Source: Owenia fusiformis (Eukaryota; Annelida; Polychaeta; Sabellida; Oweniidae). Taken from it: 64,000 nt of DNA. How positions within the stretch are numbered: position 1 is the stretch's first letter; each line of letters opens with the position of its first letter. The position numbers and the translations under genes were made by a program. The stretch is from NCBI GenBank assembly GCA_903813345.2, contig CAIIXF020000012.1, forward strand, positions 12,816,932 to 12,880,931. Direction: 5' to 3'. The notes below the pieces were generated by a model. That model saw nothing but the letters and a program-made list of their open reading frames with translations. It made no database searches and was not told the DNA's origin. This document shows, piece by piece, positions 34,101 through 40,621 of the stretch.

Positions 34101-35841
34101 AGAGTAAGACTTTTCTGATAGTAAACTGTTTAAATGGTAGATCCCCAAACGCCCCAAACACAAATATTATTTTGAGCCATTTGCTTACTTGTTCTAGGTC
34201 ATTATGTATTTAATATCACAATTGTTAATGAGAACATTAAACGTTTCTGAAGACAATGTAAGTACCCATTCATAAAAAAATTGTATTTCAGAGCACAAGG
34301 AAATGAAGACGCTATCGATAGGTGCCATTACAGGAATTGCAGTGGGGTCCATCATTTTCGTTGGAATTGCTGCAATATTCATCGTGTACATATCATTTAC
34401 TAGGTACATTAATTAAAAAAATAAGTATAAAACACATCTGTCATTAAAAAACTAAAATATTAAACTAAAAAACTATAAAACTAAGATATTTTAAATCGGG
34501 AAAGATCGGATTTTTTTTAAACATCGGGAGAAAATCTGGATTTTTATTATTATAAAAAAAATCTTGATATCATAAAAGGAAATCGTGAGAAAATTCGAAC
34601 TAAACACTTCGTTTAAAAAAAGTTAGACAATTCAATTTTCTATATAAAAATATTTTAAAAATATTTTTGCTGAATCTTTTACTGAATAGATATCCTGATT
34701 TCTGATTTGCCCCGAACCCACCATTCCCATTGGTTTACATGTGAATGTCGATTTTCAAAAAATCATCAAATTTATCATCAACCTATTTCGACCCATTGTA
34801 ATTGAGGAAAAAATTTGGAGGTAATGGAAATAAAGTCAAATAACGTTTCAATTAAAAGTGTAAGTATTTTCATGGCAGGTTAAGTAAATAAAAAAATAAA
34901 AAATAAAGAGGCTTTAACATGTAGTTCAATGGGGGAGCTCAGGTTGCCAAACTTATGAAGGGGAGTGTAAGTCTATAGCTGTAACTATTCTAAATTACTT
35001 TAAATGTCAACAGCCATCCAAGTAAAACATTAACATCACACCCATAGAATGGTATACACGAAGCAAGGAGCACATACATCTCATTATTATCGAAACAGTT
35101 GGACGTGTTTTTCCGACGGCCATTTTTTTCTTTTACCGGAGCGTTTCCTTGTTTGAATTCAGTAATGAAACGCTTCTATGTGAATGAAGGAGTGTATAAG
35201 TGACCATGTGCTTCCGAAGGTTTGACAGTTATTTCAAAGTCATATATTATCTAAAGCTAGCGACTGCATACTATTGTCACAATATCTCATATCAAATTGC
35301 CAAGCAATCTATCAAGAGAACGGAACTATGTTTTTTTAATTACAGCAGTTGCAGAAAAAGTTCTTCTCCATCTCATACAGAGGATAGTTCGACAGGACCT
35401 CAGATTTCTACTAGGGTGACAAATGTAAATAATCATGTCCCAGATATTAATATATCACGAAGTCGGACCCCAGAAAGGATTAGACCAAACAGATCTAGAG
35501 CCACCGATAGAGCTGACATACGAGGCATGTTGCGTGGCTTTGACACAGAAAGCAACCAATCACACGAAAACAGATTAAACCACTCAAGGACACGACTATC
35601 AATTTCGGGGACACTTAATCCAATATACTTAGAAAATGAAGGTGATAAAACAGTTTCAGTTCAATATGACCCAAACGATCCCCCTCCCGACTATACAGAA
35701 GCTTTGGATGATAGATATAGACTCTCTAGACCTGAGATCACAGAAGAACCACCGCCTTCATATGAAACAGTTCAACTCAATGCGTTAAGATTACAGAACG
35801 ATTTGTACTCTCAAGCGTCAAATAATGCTCATAGAAATTGA
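19043..35841 (+). CDS. EGF-domain type I membrane protein with PPxY tail (gene model)
   Basis: Model exons: 19043-19142, 19858 to about 20090, 21772-21894, perhaps 22235 to about 22378, 28970-29107, 31178-31297, 31453-31572, 34292-34403, 35346-35841. Predicted order: signal peptide, unidentified Cys-containing region, EGF-like modules, one transmembrane helix, a tail of about 165 residues ending in HRN. The junctions agree in phase: phase 1 between extracellular exons, phase 2 between helix and tail. Uniform phase-1 EGF exons are typical of shuffled extracellular modules (established knowledge). The tail PPDY and PPSY motifs are the kind bound by WW domains, for example of Nedd4-type ubiquitin ligases, which suggests regulated endocytosis or turnover (inference). 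I do not recognise an orthologue. About 13 kb of intron is transposon debris. Exon 2's donor and exon 4's 3' end are unresolved. Confidence 0.7.
19205..19550. repeat. Cluster of inverted repeats in intron 1
   Basis: AATAACGTCATTTCT with GGGCAATAT (19217-19243) pairs with the inverse at 19290-19317, around the palindromic GGTCCAATATT/AATATTGGACC. Further right, ATTATTACCACC near 19319 pairs with GGTGGTAATAAT near 19531. A small palindrome GGTCCAGAATATATTCTAGACC sits near 19406-19427. Probably one or two nested MITEs. Confidence 0.6.
19858..20090 (+). CDS. EGF gene exon 2: N-terminal extracellular region, domain unidentified
   Basis: The acceptor AAAATATTTCAG is followed by an open frame that joins exon 1 exactly in phase 1. 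It reads SDMLDFGYSRGFEHVYMLGQ, then CITLPAMAQWHSQGYQYRL, later LCNSGCLTEWF and GCGVYLYVRVP. The last part weakly recalls the end of a D8C domain (uromodulin/OIT3 type), which ends in a pattern near C-G-x-[FY]-Y-V-Y-x-L-P. That is only an eye match and too few cysteines are present. The frame stays open to a stop at 20178-20180. Phase-1 donors could be C|GTATAA near 20059, G|GTGTGT near 20074 or C|GTGTAC near 20090; the end given is a guess. Confidence 0.5.
20380..20986. mobile_element. Fold-back MITE, about 607 bp
   Basis: Left end TTTAAAGGAACATTCCTGGCC, right end the inverse (GGCCAGGAATGTTCCTTTAA). About 215 bp of each arm match in reverse, including GGAAAGTATATATATG and AGAGTCGATGA. The centre, about 20600-20765, is unique. 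No coding capacity. It lies in intron 2 of the EGF gene. Confidence 0.85.
21040..21400. repeat. Dispersed repeat, intron copy 1
   Basis: GACCAAAATTAAGCTGAAAACAATGGATCGCATG and what follows resemble 33550-33930 (GCTGAAAACAATGGATAGCATG, TTTTCCCTATGG, TATGACTGTCTAAAATC) in the same order. Divergence is high with many indels. Family unknown. Confidence 0.55.
21772..21894 (+). CDS. EGF gene exon 3: complete EGF-like module
   Basis: The acceptor is TTAAGTTTTAG and the donor GGACAA|GTAAGT. The 123-nt exon is symmetric, phase 1-1. It reads RSCSRCTGPNKRC, FKLDGTRPVLC, then YCDYGYYGPDC: six cysteines with the C-x-C and G[YF]xGxxC ending of an EGF fold. The gap between cysteines 1 and 2 is only two residues, shorter than usual. 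No calcium-binding consensus is visible. This is the best-preserved EGF module in the gene. Confidence 0.85.
22235..22378 (+). CDS. EGF gene exon 4 candidate: start of an EGF module, 3' end unclear
   Basis: A very good acceptor (TTTTCTTGTAG) is followed in phase 1 by FCQFRNPCWNGGKCRHKYY, the first half of a typical EGF module (C-x5-C-x4-C with NGG before the third cysteine). After that no C-x-C or closing cysteine appears in the open frame, which runs to a stop at 22468-22470 and enters a fold-back element at about 22388. No phase-1 donor stands out. Either the second half was lost when the element inserted or the exon is dead. The gene stays in frame if it is skipped. Confidence 0.5.
22388..22680. 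repeat. Fold-back element next to the exon 4 candidate
   Basis: CTGTTTGGATGTTTGGCTCAG with ATGCTGCACAACC (22427-22466) is matched in reverse by GGTTGTGCAGCAGACTGAGT with ATCCAAACAGCG near 22593-22630. The arms are about 60-75 bp and the spacer about 130 bp. Confidence 0.65.
23030..23650 (+). repeat. Dispersed fold-back repeat, copy 1 (forward)
   Basis: Runs from about GAGTGGTATCGATATGG to CAAGAATTGGTAGAAAGG. The whole stretch is matched in reverse orientation at about 32290-32845. Within the copy, AAACCT..TCAATATTG-like and TTCCAACAAGGTTCGGAAAG blocks also pair with each other, clearest in the other copy, so it is itself a fold-back element. An 11-base G run lies near 23433-23443. Open frames on it (to about 77 codons) are not shared with the other copy. 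Confidence 0.75.
23795..24165 (+). pseudogene. LINE endonuclease, N-terminal part
   Basis: One frame reads KFCVIAMSET, then a stop where Trp of the usual ETWL motif stands (TGG to TGA). It continues LNSNIEKLYKPDGYNSVF, GSRVGAFASILTNNI, and after a frame change QVSGKNILVTGIYIN. This is the start of an APE-type endonuclease. Multiple lesions. Confidence 0.75.
24581..24965 (+). pseudogene. SGNH-hydrolase-like fragment inserted in the LINE
   Basis: Block I-like TLIFGQSFIYWL (usual GxSx), block II-like QGIRGGVLL and block III-like LQMGENDI (GxND) appear in the right order and spacing, followed by ERIANAIISVGNYL. The DxxH block V is absent because the sequence returns to LINE endonuclease at about 24968. 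Stops and frameshifts lie between blocks I and III. SGNH (esterase) domains occur in ORF1 of some CR1-like LINEs and in other mobile genes (family knowledge), so this may come from a related element. Confidence 0.6.
24968..25333 (+). pseudogene. LINE endonuclease, C-terminal part
   Basis: Open frame reading FNSLQEKIVAEDKISYMLGD, FNIDILKSNQ, IYRPTRIAQT, TLIDYTFTN and ISDHFPIFAIN. GDFN and SDH are catalytic motifs of APE-type endonucleases. The upstream 45 codons of the same open frame belong to the SGNH-like insert, so the 166-codon frame from 24833 is a chance fusion. Confidence 0.85.
25890..26805 (+). pseudogene. LINE reverse transcriptase, catalytic box deleted
   Basis: Frames contain PYEFLAAPLAQIFNLSISTG, KFPDGLKIARVIAVFKKG, then GICIDLTKASDTLDHNILLN, LKFYGILRTPLSWFKSYLKN and GSVLGPLLFIIF, which are RT fingers and palm motifs. 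The YxDD box expected soon after GPLLFIIF is missing; the sequence jumps to ENDINEVLKKVHDWMISNRL, and NFLGVIIDSKLTLAAHI follows. Several stops. Catalytically dead. Confidence 0.85.
26807..27907 (-). mobile_element. Mariner element with long TIRs, inserted in the LINE
   Basis: TA flanks at 26805-26806 and 27908-27909. Ends are CGACGGGTGATCAATAAG and the inverse of CGAGGGATGATCAATAAG. The inverted repeat continues about 190 bp inward on both sides (ATAGAC-AATCCC, TTATCTATCA, GATATATC, ACGTCACA), much longer than the usual mariner TIR. A transposase fragment lies on the minus strand. Removing the element restores LINE coding order, so it inserted after the LINE. Confidence 0.85.
27245..27535 (-). 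pseudogene. Mariner transposase fragment
   Basis: The minus strand reads GWNTLLHMHNAPSHRSQNIQ, which carries the second catalytic segment (usually LLHxDNAPxH, here H replaces D). It then reads APFCLDLPTCDLFISIF, the third segment (usually YSPDLAPxDFFLF), and GCRFNDIDEIKQPV. The catalytic Asp of block 2 is changed and the N-terminus is missing, so it is inactive. Confidence 0.8.
27910..28816 (+). pseudogene. LINE C-terminal region and 3' tail
   Basis: Frames read YYSLVYSYMLWRHFMG, LKELFILQNKFLE and KELLMQVPSSK, resembling the conserved region downstream of RT in CR1/L2-like elements (YYxLxxPYLxYGxxxWG, LxxLxxLQNKxxR). Then come AT-rich 3' UTR sequence and a (GAATT)n-type tail at 28765-28816. 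Broken by stops. Confidence 0.7.
28970..29107 (+). CDS. EGF gene exon 5: EGF-like module lacking its last cysteines
   Basis: The acceptor is TTTACAATGTTTCAG and the donor TTTAGAG|GTGGGT. The 138-nt exon is symmetric phase 1-1 and fully open. It reads PRPSCSIGSPCKAPFRKC, VQHSKHYHTC, then VMDDRTLGAIERLENFRG. Four cysteines have EGF-like spacing, but the C-x-C partner and the closing cysteine are absent. So this is a degenerate EGF module or a half module whose partner exon I have not found. It lies only 150 bp after the LINE tail. Confidence 0.65.
29108..29957 (+). other. Intron sequence, nothing recognised
   Basis: Open frames of up to 93 codons occur on both strands (29562-29843 and 29479-29700), but they overlap each other and have neither splice signals in the right phase nor a recognisable domain. 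Confidence 0.4.
30014..31123. mobile_element. 1.1-kb TIR element with 3-bp duplication and a preserved empty site
   Basis: Ends are TAGTCCATGATATG and the inverse of TAGTCCATGGTATG. The inverted similarity reaches about 80 bp inward (AGCACACTATAGCGCAGC in both). TAG flanks both sides (30011-30013 and 31124-31126). In the neighbouring tandem copy the corresponding site reads CCCCTAGTATCTG without the element, i.e. one TAG, which supports these borders. The interior is AT-rich with no transposase. Superfamily unknown; 3-bp TNA-type duplications occur in PIF/Harbinger elements (inference). Confidence 0.85.
31178..31297 (+). CDS. EGF gene exon 6a: EGF module, second cysteine replaced by Tyr
   Basis: The acceptor is GGTTCGTTTTTTGCAG and the donor GACAAAG|GTAAAT. 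The exon is 120 nt, phase 1-1. It reads VCIMRDPYRNGGTC, DLIESSTSYNC, then TCTGEYHGTTC and NDK. The EGF pattern is complete except that Tyr stands where cysteine 2 is expected (DPY against NPC in the sister exon). The 40-codon symmetric exon can be skipped or used together with exon 6b without a frame change. Confidence 0.85.
31453..31572 (+). CDS. EGF gene exon 6b: EGF module, sixth cysteine replaced by Tyr
   Basis: Tandem duplicate of exon 6a with the same 120-nt length, phase and splice sites (GGTTCATTTTTTGCAG acceptor, GACAAAG|GTAAAT donor). It reads VCIMRNPCGIGGTC, ELIESSTSYNC, then TCTSEYGGTTY and NDK. Here cysteine 2 is present but the closing cysteine is Tyr. Its terminal G plus AG of the next exon gives Glu before HKEMK. 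Confidence 0.85.
31573..31837 (+). other. Intron sequence, nothing recognised
   Basis: Slightly GC-richer than its surroundings (31620-31800), but no exon or RNA gene could be recognised. Confidence 0.4.
31838..32900. repeat. About 146-bp tandem repeat, three copies, split by a fold-back repeat
   Basis: CACATGTTACA followed by GTAAAAAGTT or GTAAGAAG, AGAGCTGAT and CGGCGGCCATCTTGCATTC occurs at 31838 and 31984, with a partial third copy at 32841 (AGCGGCCATCTTGC). The third is separated from the second by the fold-back repeat at 32290-32845, which therefore probably inserted into the array. Confidence 0.75.
32290..32845 (-). repeat. Dispersed fold-back repeat, copy 2 (inverted)
   Basis: Reverse-orientation match of 23030-23650: the reverse complement gives GAGTGGTATCGATATGG, ACACATCGTCAATTTAATGG, TTTTAGAAAACACATCA and CCAACAAGGTTCGGAAAG in the same order. 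Within this copy, TCCGAACCTCATTGG and CCAACAAGGTTCGGA face each other about 250 bp apart, so each copy is itself a hairpin. Confidence 0.75.
32901..33549 (+). other. Intron sequence, nothing recognised
   Basis: AT-rich, with no exon or pairing repeat seen. Confidence 0.4.
33550..33930. repeat. Dispersed repeat, intron copy 2
   Basis: Divergent copy of 21040-21400 in the same orientation (AAAACAATGGATAGCATG, TTTTCCCTATGG, TATGACTGTCTAAAATC). Confidence 0.55.
34292..34403 (+). CDS. EGF gene exon 7: transmembrane helix
   Basis: The acceptor is AATTGTATTTCAG and the donor TACTAG|GTACAT. 112 nt, entering in phase 1 and leaving in phase 2. It reads HKEMKTLSIGAITGIAVG, then SIIFVGIAAIFIVYISFT. About 23 hydrophobic residues follow a charged HKEMK juxtamembrane stretch. 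GAITGIAVG is a GxxxGxxxG pattern, with another small residue four further on (SIIFVG), of the sort that lets single helices pack (family knowledge; dimerisation is inference). The split AG|C codon gives Ser at the tail junction. Confidence 0.9.
34404..35345 (+). other. Last intron, with a decayed Tc1/mariner-like fragment
   Basis: 34690-34810 resembles part of the TIR element at 36406-37023 (GGTTTACATG, TTTTCAAAA, CATCAA and CGACCCATTGTAAT against GACCCATTGTAAT). The rest is AT-rich. The stretch from 35200 is open upstream of the acceptor, but the phase of exon 7 shows that the exon starts at 35346. Confidence 0.55.
35346..35841 (+). CDS. EGF gene last exon: cytoplasmic tail with NPxY and PPxY motifs
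   Basis: The acceptor TTTTTTTAATTACAG fits phase 2 from exon 7. About 164 codons to TGA at 35839-35841. The tail starts SCRKSSSPSHTEDSS, is rich in Ser, Arg and Asn, and includes RSRTPERIRPNRSRA. Then comes GTLNPIYLENEGD (NPIY, an NPxY-type PTB or endocytic motif), YDPNDPPPDYTEAL (PPDY) and EEPPPSYETVQL (PPSY). Two PPxY motifs about 30 residues apart are a classic arrangement for tandem WW-domain proteins. No kinase or other folded domain. Many Ser/Thr-Pro and Tyr sites suggest phosphorylation (inference). 3' UTR end not identified. Confidence 0.85.
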
Positions 35842-36403
35842 ATACTGTATATTATCAGCGACTCGAACTTAATGACGTGTCAGGAACACACATTGTGAAC
35901 TATGTAAATGAAACAAAAGAAGTTCCCAACATTACATATCATGATGAATGTAGATCACCGCTTTAAACAATGTTTATAACAATACTAGCAATGCCATAAG
36001 TACAACAGTATATACAGGATGGTCCAAAAGGTGAACCATTGCAACGAGCTATGCTTCAGTTATTACTCACATTAAAGGGCTGATATTCCCCAATATTTGA
36101 GAGGAAGGTCTAAAGTTTTTTTAGGTATTAAGTCTTGCGCAGGTGAAGTTCTATGAACTTATCTTTCATATTTGTTGATTTCATTGTTATCGACATAGCT
36201 GGTAAGTCCTATTATCATGCCGCTAATATTTTCAAATGATCTTATTGAATTACATACAGTTTAAGATATGAAATTTCAATACGTAATTCTGAAGAAAAAC
36301 TCTATCAATGTAAATTACATTATTTTTTTATTTCCTTGGATGTACCCCAATCGGCAAGATGACAACATGTGAACAATGATGCCGCAAACGAAACCATATA
36401 ATA
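35842..36403 (+). other. 3' flank of the EGF gene
   Basis: Presumed 3' UTR and spacer. No AATAAA close to the stop; the next clear one is far away near 37195. ACAGGATGGTCCAAAAGG near 36014 looks like a mariner-type end, but no partner was found. Confidence 0.35.
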
Positions 36404-36405
36404 TA

Positions 36406-37023
36406 CTCCTCAAAAAAGTTAAGGACCAGTGGTTTTCCTCATAGGTTTACATGTTAACCCCCATATTTGTTTGAACATTGGAATATCTAATTATAGTAAA
36501 ACATTGTTAAAAATACTTTCAGAGAAGAAATTCGAATGGTTTAACATTTTACATGCTAAATGTCTCGCTTATATTGTTCAAGTTAGCGATACAGAGCTTT
36601 AAAAATATTTTGACCACCTCACTGACCATCTGTGAAATTTCAATAAGAGGATCATTAAAAGAATTATTGAATTTGAAACCATTAACTTACTATGTAAAAC
36701 CTGGAAAATTAAATCATATTTTTGTCCAGTGGAAAACTTGGCAAATGTAATTGTCTCTTAAAATTCTAATTTTGAAAGGAATCGGATGGATGGATCGTTC
36801 CTCATATGACTTATGACAAACCAACCATTTCCTATTTGTTTACATGGGGTCTGCATTTTTTCAAAATTCCATGAAATTCATCAATTTTGACATCAAATTT
36901 TGACCCATTGTAATGGAGATATAACATTGAATTCTGCAGACTTTACAGAGAATAGAATCAAAATGCAGATTTATTTACTTTACCGAAAATGAAAACCACT
37001 GGTCCTTAACTTTTTTTGAGGAG
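36406..37023. mobile_element. Tc1/mariner-type MITE, 618 bp
   Basis: Terminal inverted repeats of about 34 bp: CTCCTCAAAAAAGTTAAGGA and the inverse at the right end, differing by one T. TA on both sides (36404-36405 and 37024-37025). The 65-codon frame inside (36553-36750) has no transposase signature. A decayed partial relative lies in the last intron of the EGF gene. Confidence 0.85.
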
Positions 37024-37439
37024 TATAAAATGTTTTTCCTATACAATCAATATTATTTCCATATTTGTATTTCAAGTATCAGTTTCTACATTTTCGATAT
37101 AAGAAATATCGAAAAAGGCCTATAAAATATATTCCTTTAATATATTTCGTCCATATACTGTAATGAAATTCTAGATGCGGACAAGCACAGGTTAATAAAT
37201 AAAAATTGTCATTGGATATATAACATAATACTTCATTTATGAATACCACTAGTTTATTCCTATACTGACACCTAACACGTTAATCAATATCATGGAACTG
37301 TCATTGGATATACGTATATCCTACATTGTCATCCATGTGTGCATATATTGTTATGATGTTATCAAAACCAATCGAAATTGATGTTATCAAAACCAATTGC
37401 TAAGACAATTATCACGCCAGGTGATCGTGAAAATGTAAC

Positions 37440-38040
37440 GGAGGGGAGCAGTCAATTTCTGCAAGAAAATTCAACAAAGGAAGCTTTGTTTTTTTGCAAT
37501 AAAAACTTTACTATTGAATTGCTGAATAGATAGGCGCATGGTATGGTAAAATATATTGGGTCTTCTGAGATTGTTTTTGAACCAATACGCTCTGACTTTA
37601 TAAAACAAGTTTCCATACGTTGTATAGAAAATAATCGAAAATAATTAAGATGGGAAAATATTTAAGAGGGGCGGAGGGGACGGGGGGAGCAATATGTATA
37701 TAAAGTGAAACGACTTAACATAAATTCTTCTATTTGAAAAATGAACACAGTAACTGAGTAAGAAACTGGATATTACACCTCTGAAGAATGAAAAATGGGG
37801 AAATTTCCCCCCCCTCCAACTTATCTTATATCTTAGAAGCCCATCAGTTCAAAAAAATCCTAGAAGACCTAGCATATGTCCCCGTGTCGTGCGCCTATTC
37901 ATTAAGAAATTCAATTGTAAACTTTTTCTTGAAAAAATAAATCTTCCGGATTTTTTTTAATTTTCCATCAGAAGCTGACTGCCCCCCCCCCCCTCCTACC
38001 ATTTTACGATCACCAAGGTGCGATTATGTTGATTCTCATG
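37440..38040. other. Non-repeat segment within the decayed satellite
   Basis: Holds G-rich (GGGGCGGAGGGGACGGGGGG near 37670) and C-rich (12 C near 37981) stretches but no satellite words or gene. Possibly an old insertion whose ends I cannot define. Confidence 0.35.
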
Positions 38041-39740
38041 AATTGAGTCATTAATATTAGTAATATCATGAACACAATCATTGGATATATAACATTACAT
38101 ATCTTATTCATTAGATCATATATTGTTACCAAAACCGATTACATTACATATTTCATTCATTACACCATATCCTCAACACGTGTAATGGTTAATTTATAAC
38201 AAATATCATGGAAAATATCATTGGATATATACCATACGGATTTCATCCATATACTGTTATATTACAGCTCGTATATCCAGGTGTTAGTTTCAAACACAAT
38301 TCTGCTAAACCATGAAAATAAGTTTGGACGTCTAGCACATATTCTTTAGAACATATATACACTGTACTGTCATCAAAACAATTCGTTAATTCTTAAACTG
38401 ACAGTAACACGTCGATTAATATCATGAAATTGTCATTGGATATCTACCATACATATTTCATTTATTAGATCATATAATGTTATCAAATGAATCCAAATAT
38501 TCATGTGTTAGTTCCTAACACAATCATGTTGTGAATTAATTAATAGCATGAACACTGTCATTAGATATATAACATATGTGATCTATTAGATCGTACACTG
38601 TTATCAAAACCAATAGTAAACTCTTAAACTGACAGAACGTTAATCAATATCATGAAAACTGTCATCGGATATATACCAGGTCGTTCAATAAGTCCATGGT
38701 AAGATGCTCTCATTTCAAAGGTTTTAATATTTTTTCAGATCATTAAAAAATATCTGGTTATTGATTCCTAAAATATCAGTATCTCTAATTTGATTGGTCA
38801 AAATAATGGCTCATATGGTATCATGAATTTTGGGTAGGTGGGGCACTTTACGTCACACAATTTACCATTCCGGAAATCCAGTAATTGTTGCAATGATGTC
38901 ACATGGATGTCCCATGGGAATGTCCGAGCTTGACCCTTCATGTCTCATTAAAATATTTTACTCTAAAACACACTTGATGTCCCATCATGTCCATTGGTGT
39001 ACGGCTAACTTTATTCCCCTGGTATATTCTACGAGGGTCGTATGAAAAGTTTTGAACCTAACTATGAAGGAATAATGCAAAATCAATGCAACTTGGCATG
39101 CATTTATTTCAGTTCTTCTGATGGCTTACTACCTAGTTTATTTTCAAATGCTGTCTGTTTTTCTGCTGAGATAGAACTTTGAAAGTTGACAATTGTGAAA
39201 ATTCCTGTAAATGGACAACGTTGAATACCGTGTCATCATCAATAACTGTTTTTGAAAGGGTTAACACCATCACAGATTCATACTGATATGGTTGGAACAT
39301 TAGGTGCTAATGCATCATATTTTGCTACAGTGAAACGGTGGGCAGCTATATTCAAAAGGGGTAAAGAGAGCATTGAAGATAACCCAAGGTCTGGAAGGCT
39401 GTCACCATGGAAAACACTGACCATGTGCACCAAATGGTGATGAATGATAGACAATTGACTGTTCGTTACATAGCTGAGACTGTTGGCATCTTTCAGGAGA
39501 GAGTCCACCATATTATGACTAACAAACTTGGAATGACAAAGATTTCAGCCGGGTGGGTTCTATGCCTCTGACTCCTGATCAGAATTTCACTCGGCTGGAC
39601 ATGTCTAGGGAGAATTAACATATTTTAAAGCAGATCAAAATGATTTCACGGAGAGATTTTTGAGCGATGTAGAAATGTTTGGTCTACCACTCTTAGCCTG
39701 AGACAAAGAAAACAATCAAAACAGTGGAAACACACTTTCT

Positions 39741-40621
39741 AGAGGTCGCAACGGTACTGAAAACCAGTACCGGTAACCGACACGCTAATAACCGTACCGT
39801 TACCGAAATACCGGTAAAAATATGTAAAATAAAATGCCAATGCGCTGCCACCCCCACTTTGTTCCTAACTCTCTCCGTAGCTTCTCAAGTATATATGCAT
39901 ACATGGTGCAAGACCGATTTGAACCCATACTGATGAACTTCACGAAATAGTATGTAACTATCTTACGAATTTTTTTTTTATAAGAATCTTACGAATCAAG
40001 ATGTATTTTTAGTTTTAAATTAAATGTATTACACATTTCAAACCATTTCTCAACTGTATCAATAGCGAGCGACGTGCAGTAGGTCTTATACATGGGGGTG
40101 GGGTAGGTAAAATAGATTTAATTGACTGTCTTGACTTCTGGAAAGTAAACGGAGGAAAATATCCTGATGTGGCGAGTTTGGCTGAAACATATCATGCTAT
40201 TCCTGCGTCATCCGTGTCAAGTGAACGCCAGATCAGTGCAACTGGCAACACCATCACTTCCAAATGGGCACGACTTCAACCCTGAGAGGTTGTCAATGCC
40301 TTGTTGTTCGTAAATGACTATTTTAAACATAATTCAGTTTCTGGATCTGACGTTGACACTACAACTACACCCGAACTGCCAAACATGGACGTCACACATA
40401 AACTGCCAAACATGGAAATCCGAACTGCCAAACATGGACATCTAAATGTCTATGTAGATGTACGCATCGTGAAAGTGGAAATTAAACGAAATAATTAAAA
40501 AAACGATGTGTCTTTTATTTCCCCGGGGATTATCGTCGGTTAACCGGTTAATAATTTCAATACCGGTAAATGCTCAATTCCGTACCGAAACCGTATAACC
40601 GGAATTACCGTCAGCCTCTAA
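39741..40621 (+). mobile_element. hAT element, 881 bp, inserted in the mariner transposase
   Basis: CACTTTCT (8 bp) is duplicated at 39733-39740 and 40622-40629, the duplication length typical of hAT elements. Ends are AGAGGTCGCAACGGT and the inverse of TAGAGGCTGACGGT. Subterminal regions are packed with ACCGGT/TACCGG words, as in many hAT elements. Internally deleted: only the end of the transposase remains. Confidence 0.9.
40110..40330 (+). pseudogene. hAT transposase C-terminal dimerisation region
   Basis: Reads DLIDCLDFWKVNGGKYPDVA, SLAETYHAIPASSVSSERQI, SATGNTITSKWARLQP, a stop, then EVVNALLFVNDYF. This is the hAT C-terminal dimerisation signature (W..N...YP.LA..A...L.IPA.S..SER.FS..G). 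The rest of the transposase is missing. Confidence 0.85.

Noticed and set aside
35200-35345. Treating the open frame from 35200 as the start of a separate 213-residue protein
   Set aside because: A strong acceptor at 35345 fits the phase-2 donor of the transmembrane exon, and the residues before it do not resemble a signal or domain. The ATG at 35200 lies in the intron.
37160-38670. The decayed satellite considered as an older relative of the macrosatellite
   Set aside because: No shared words of useful length were found between ATCATGAAAATGTCATTGG-type repeats and any macrosatellite module.
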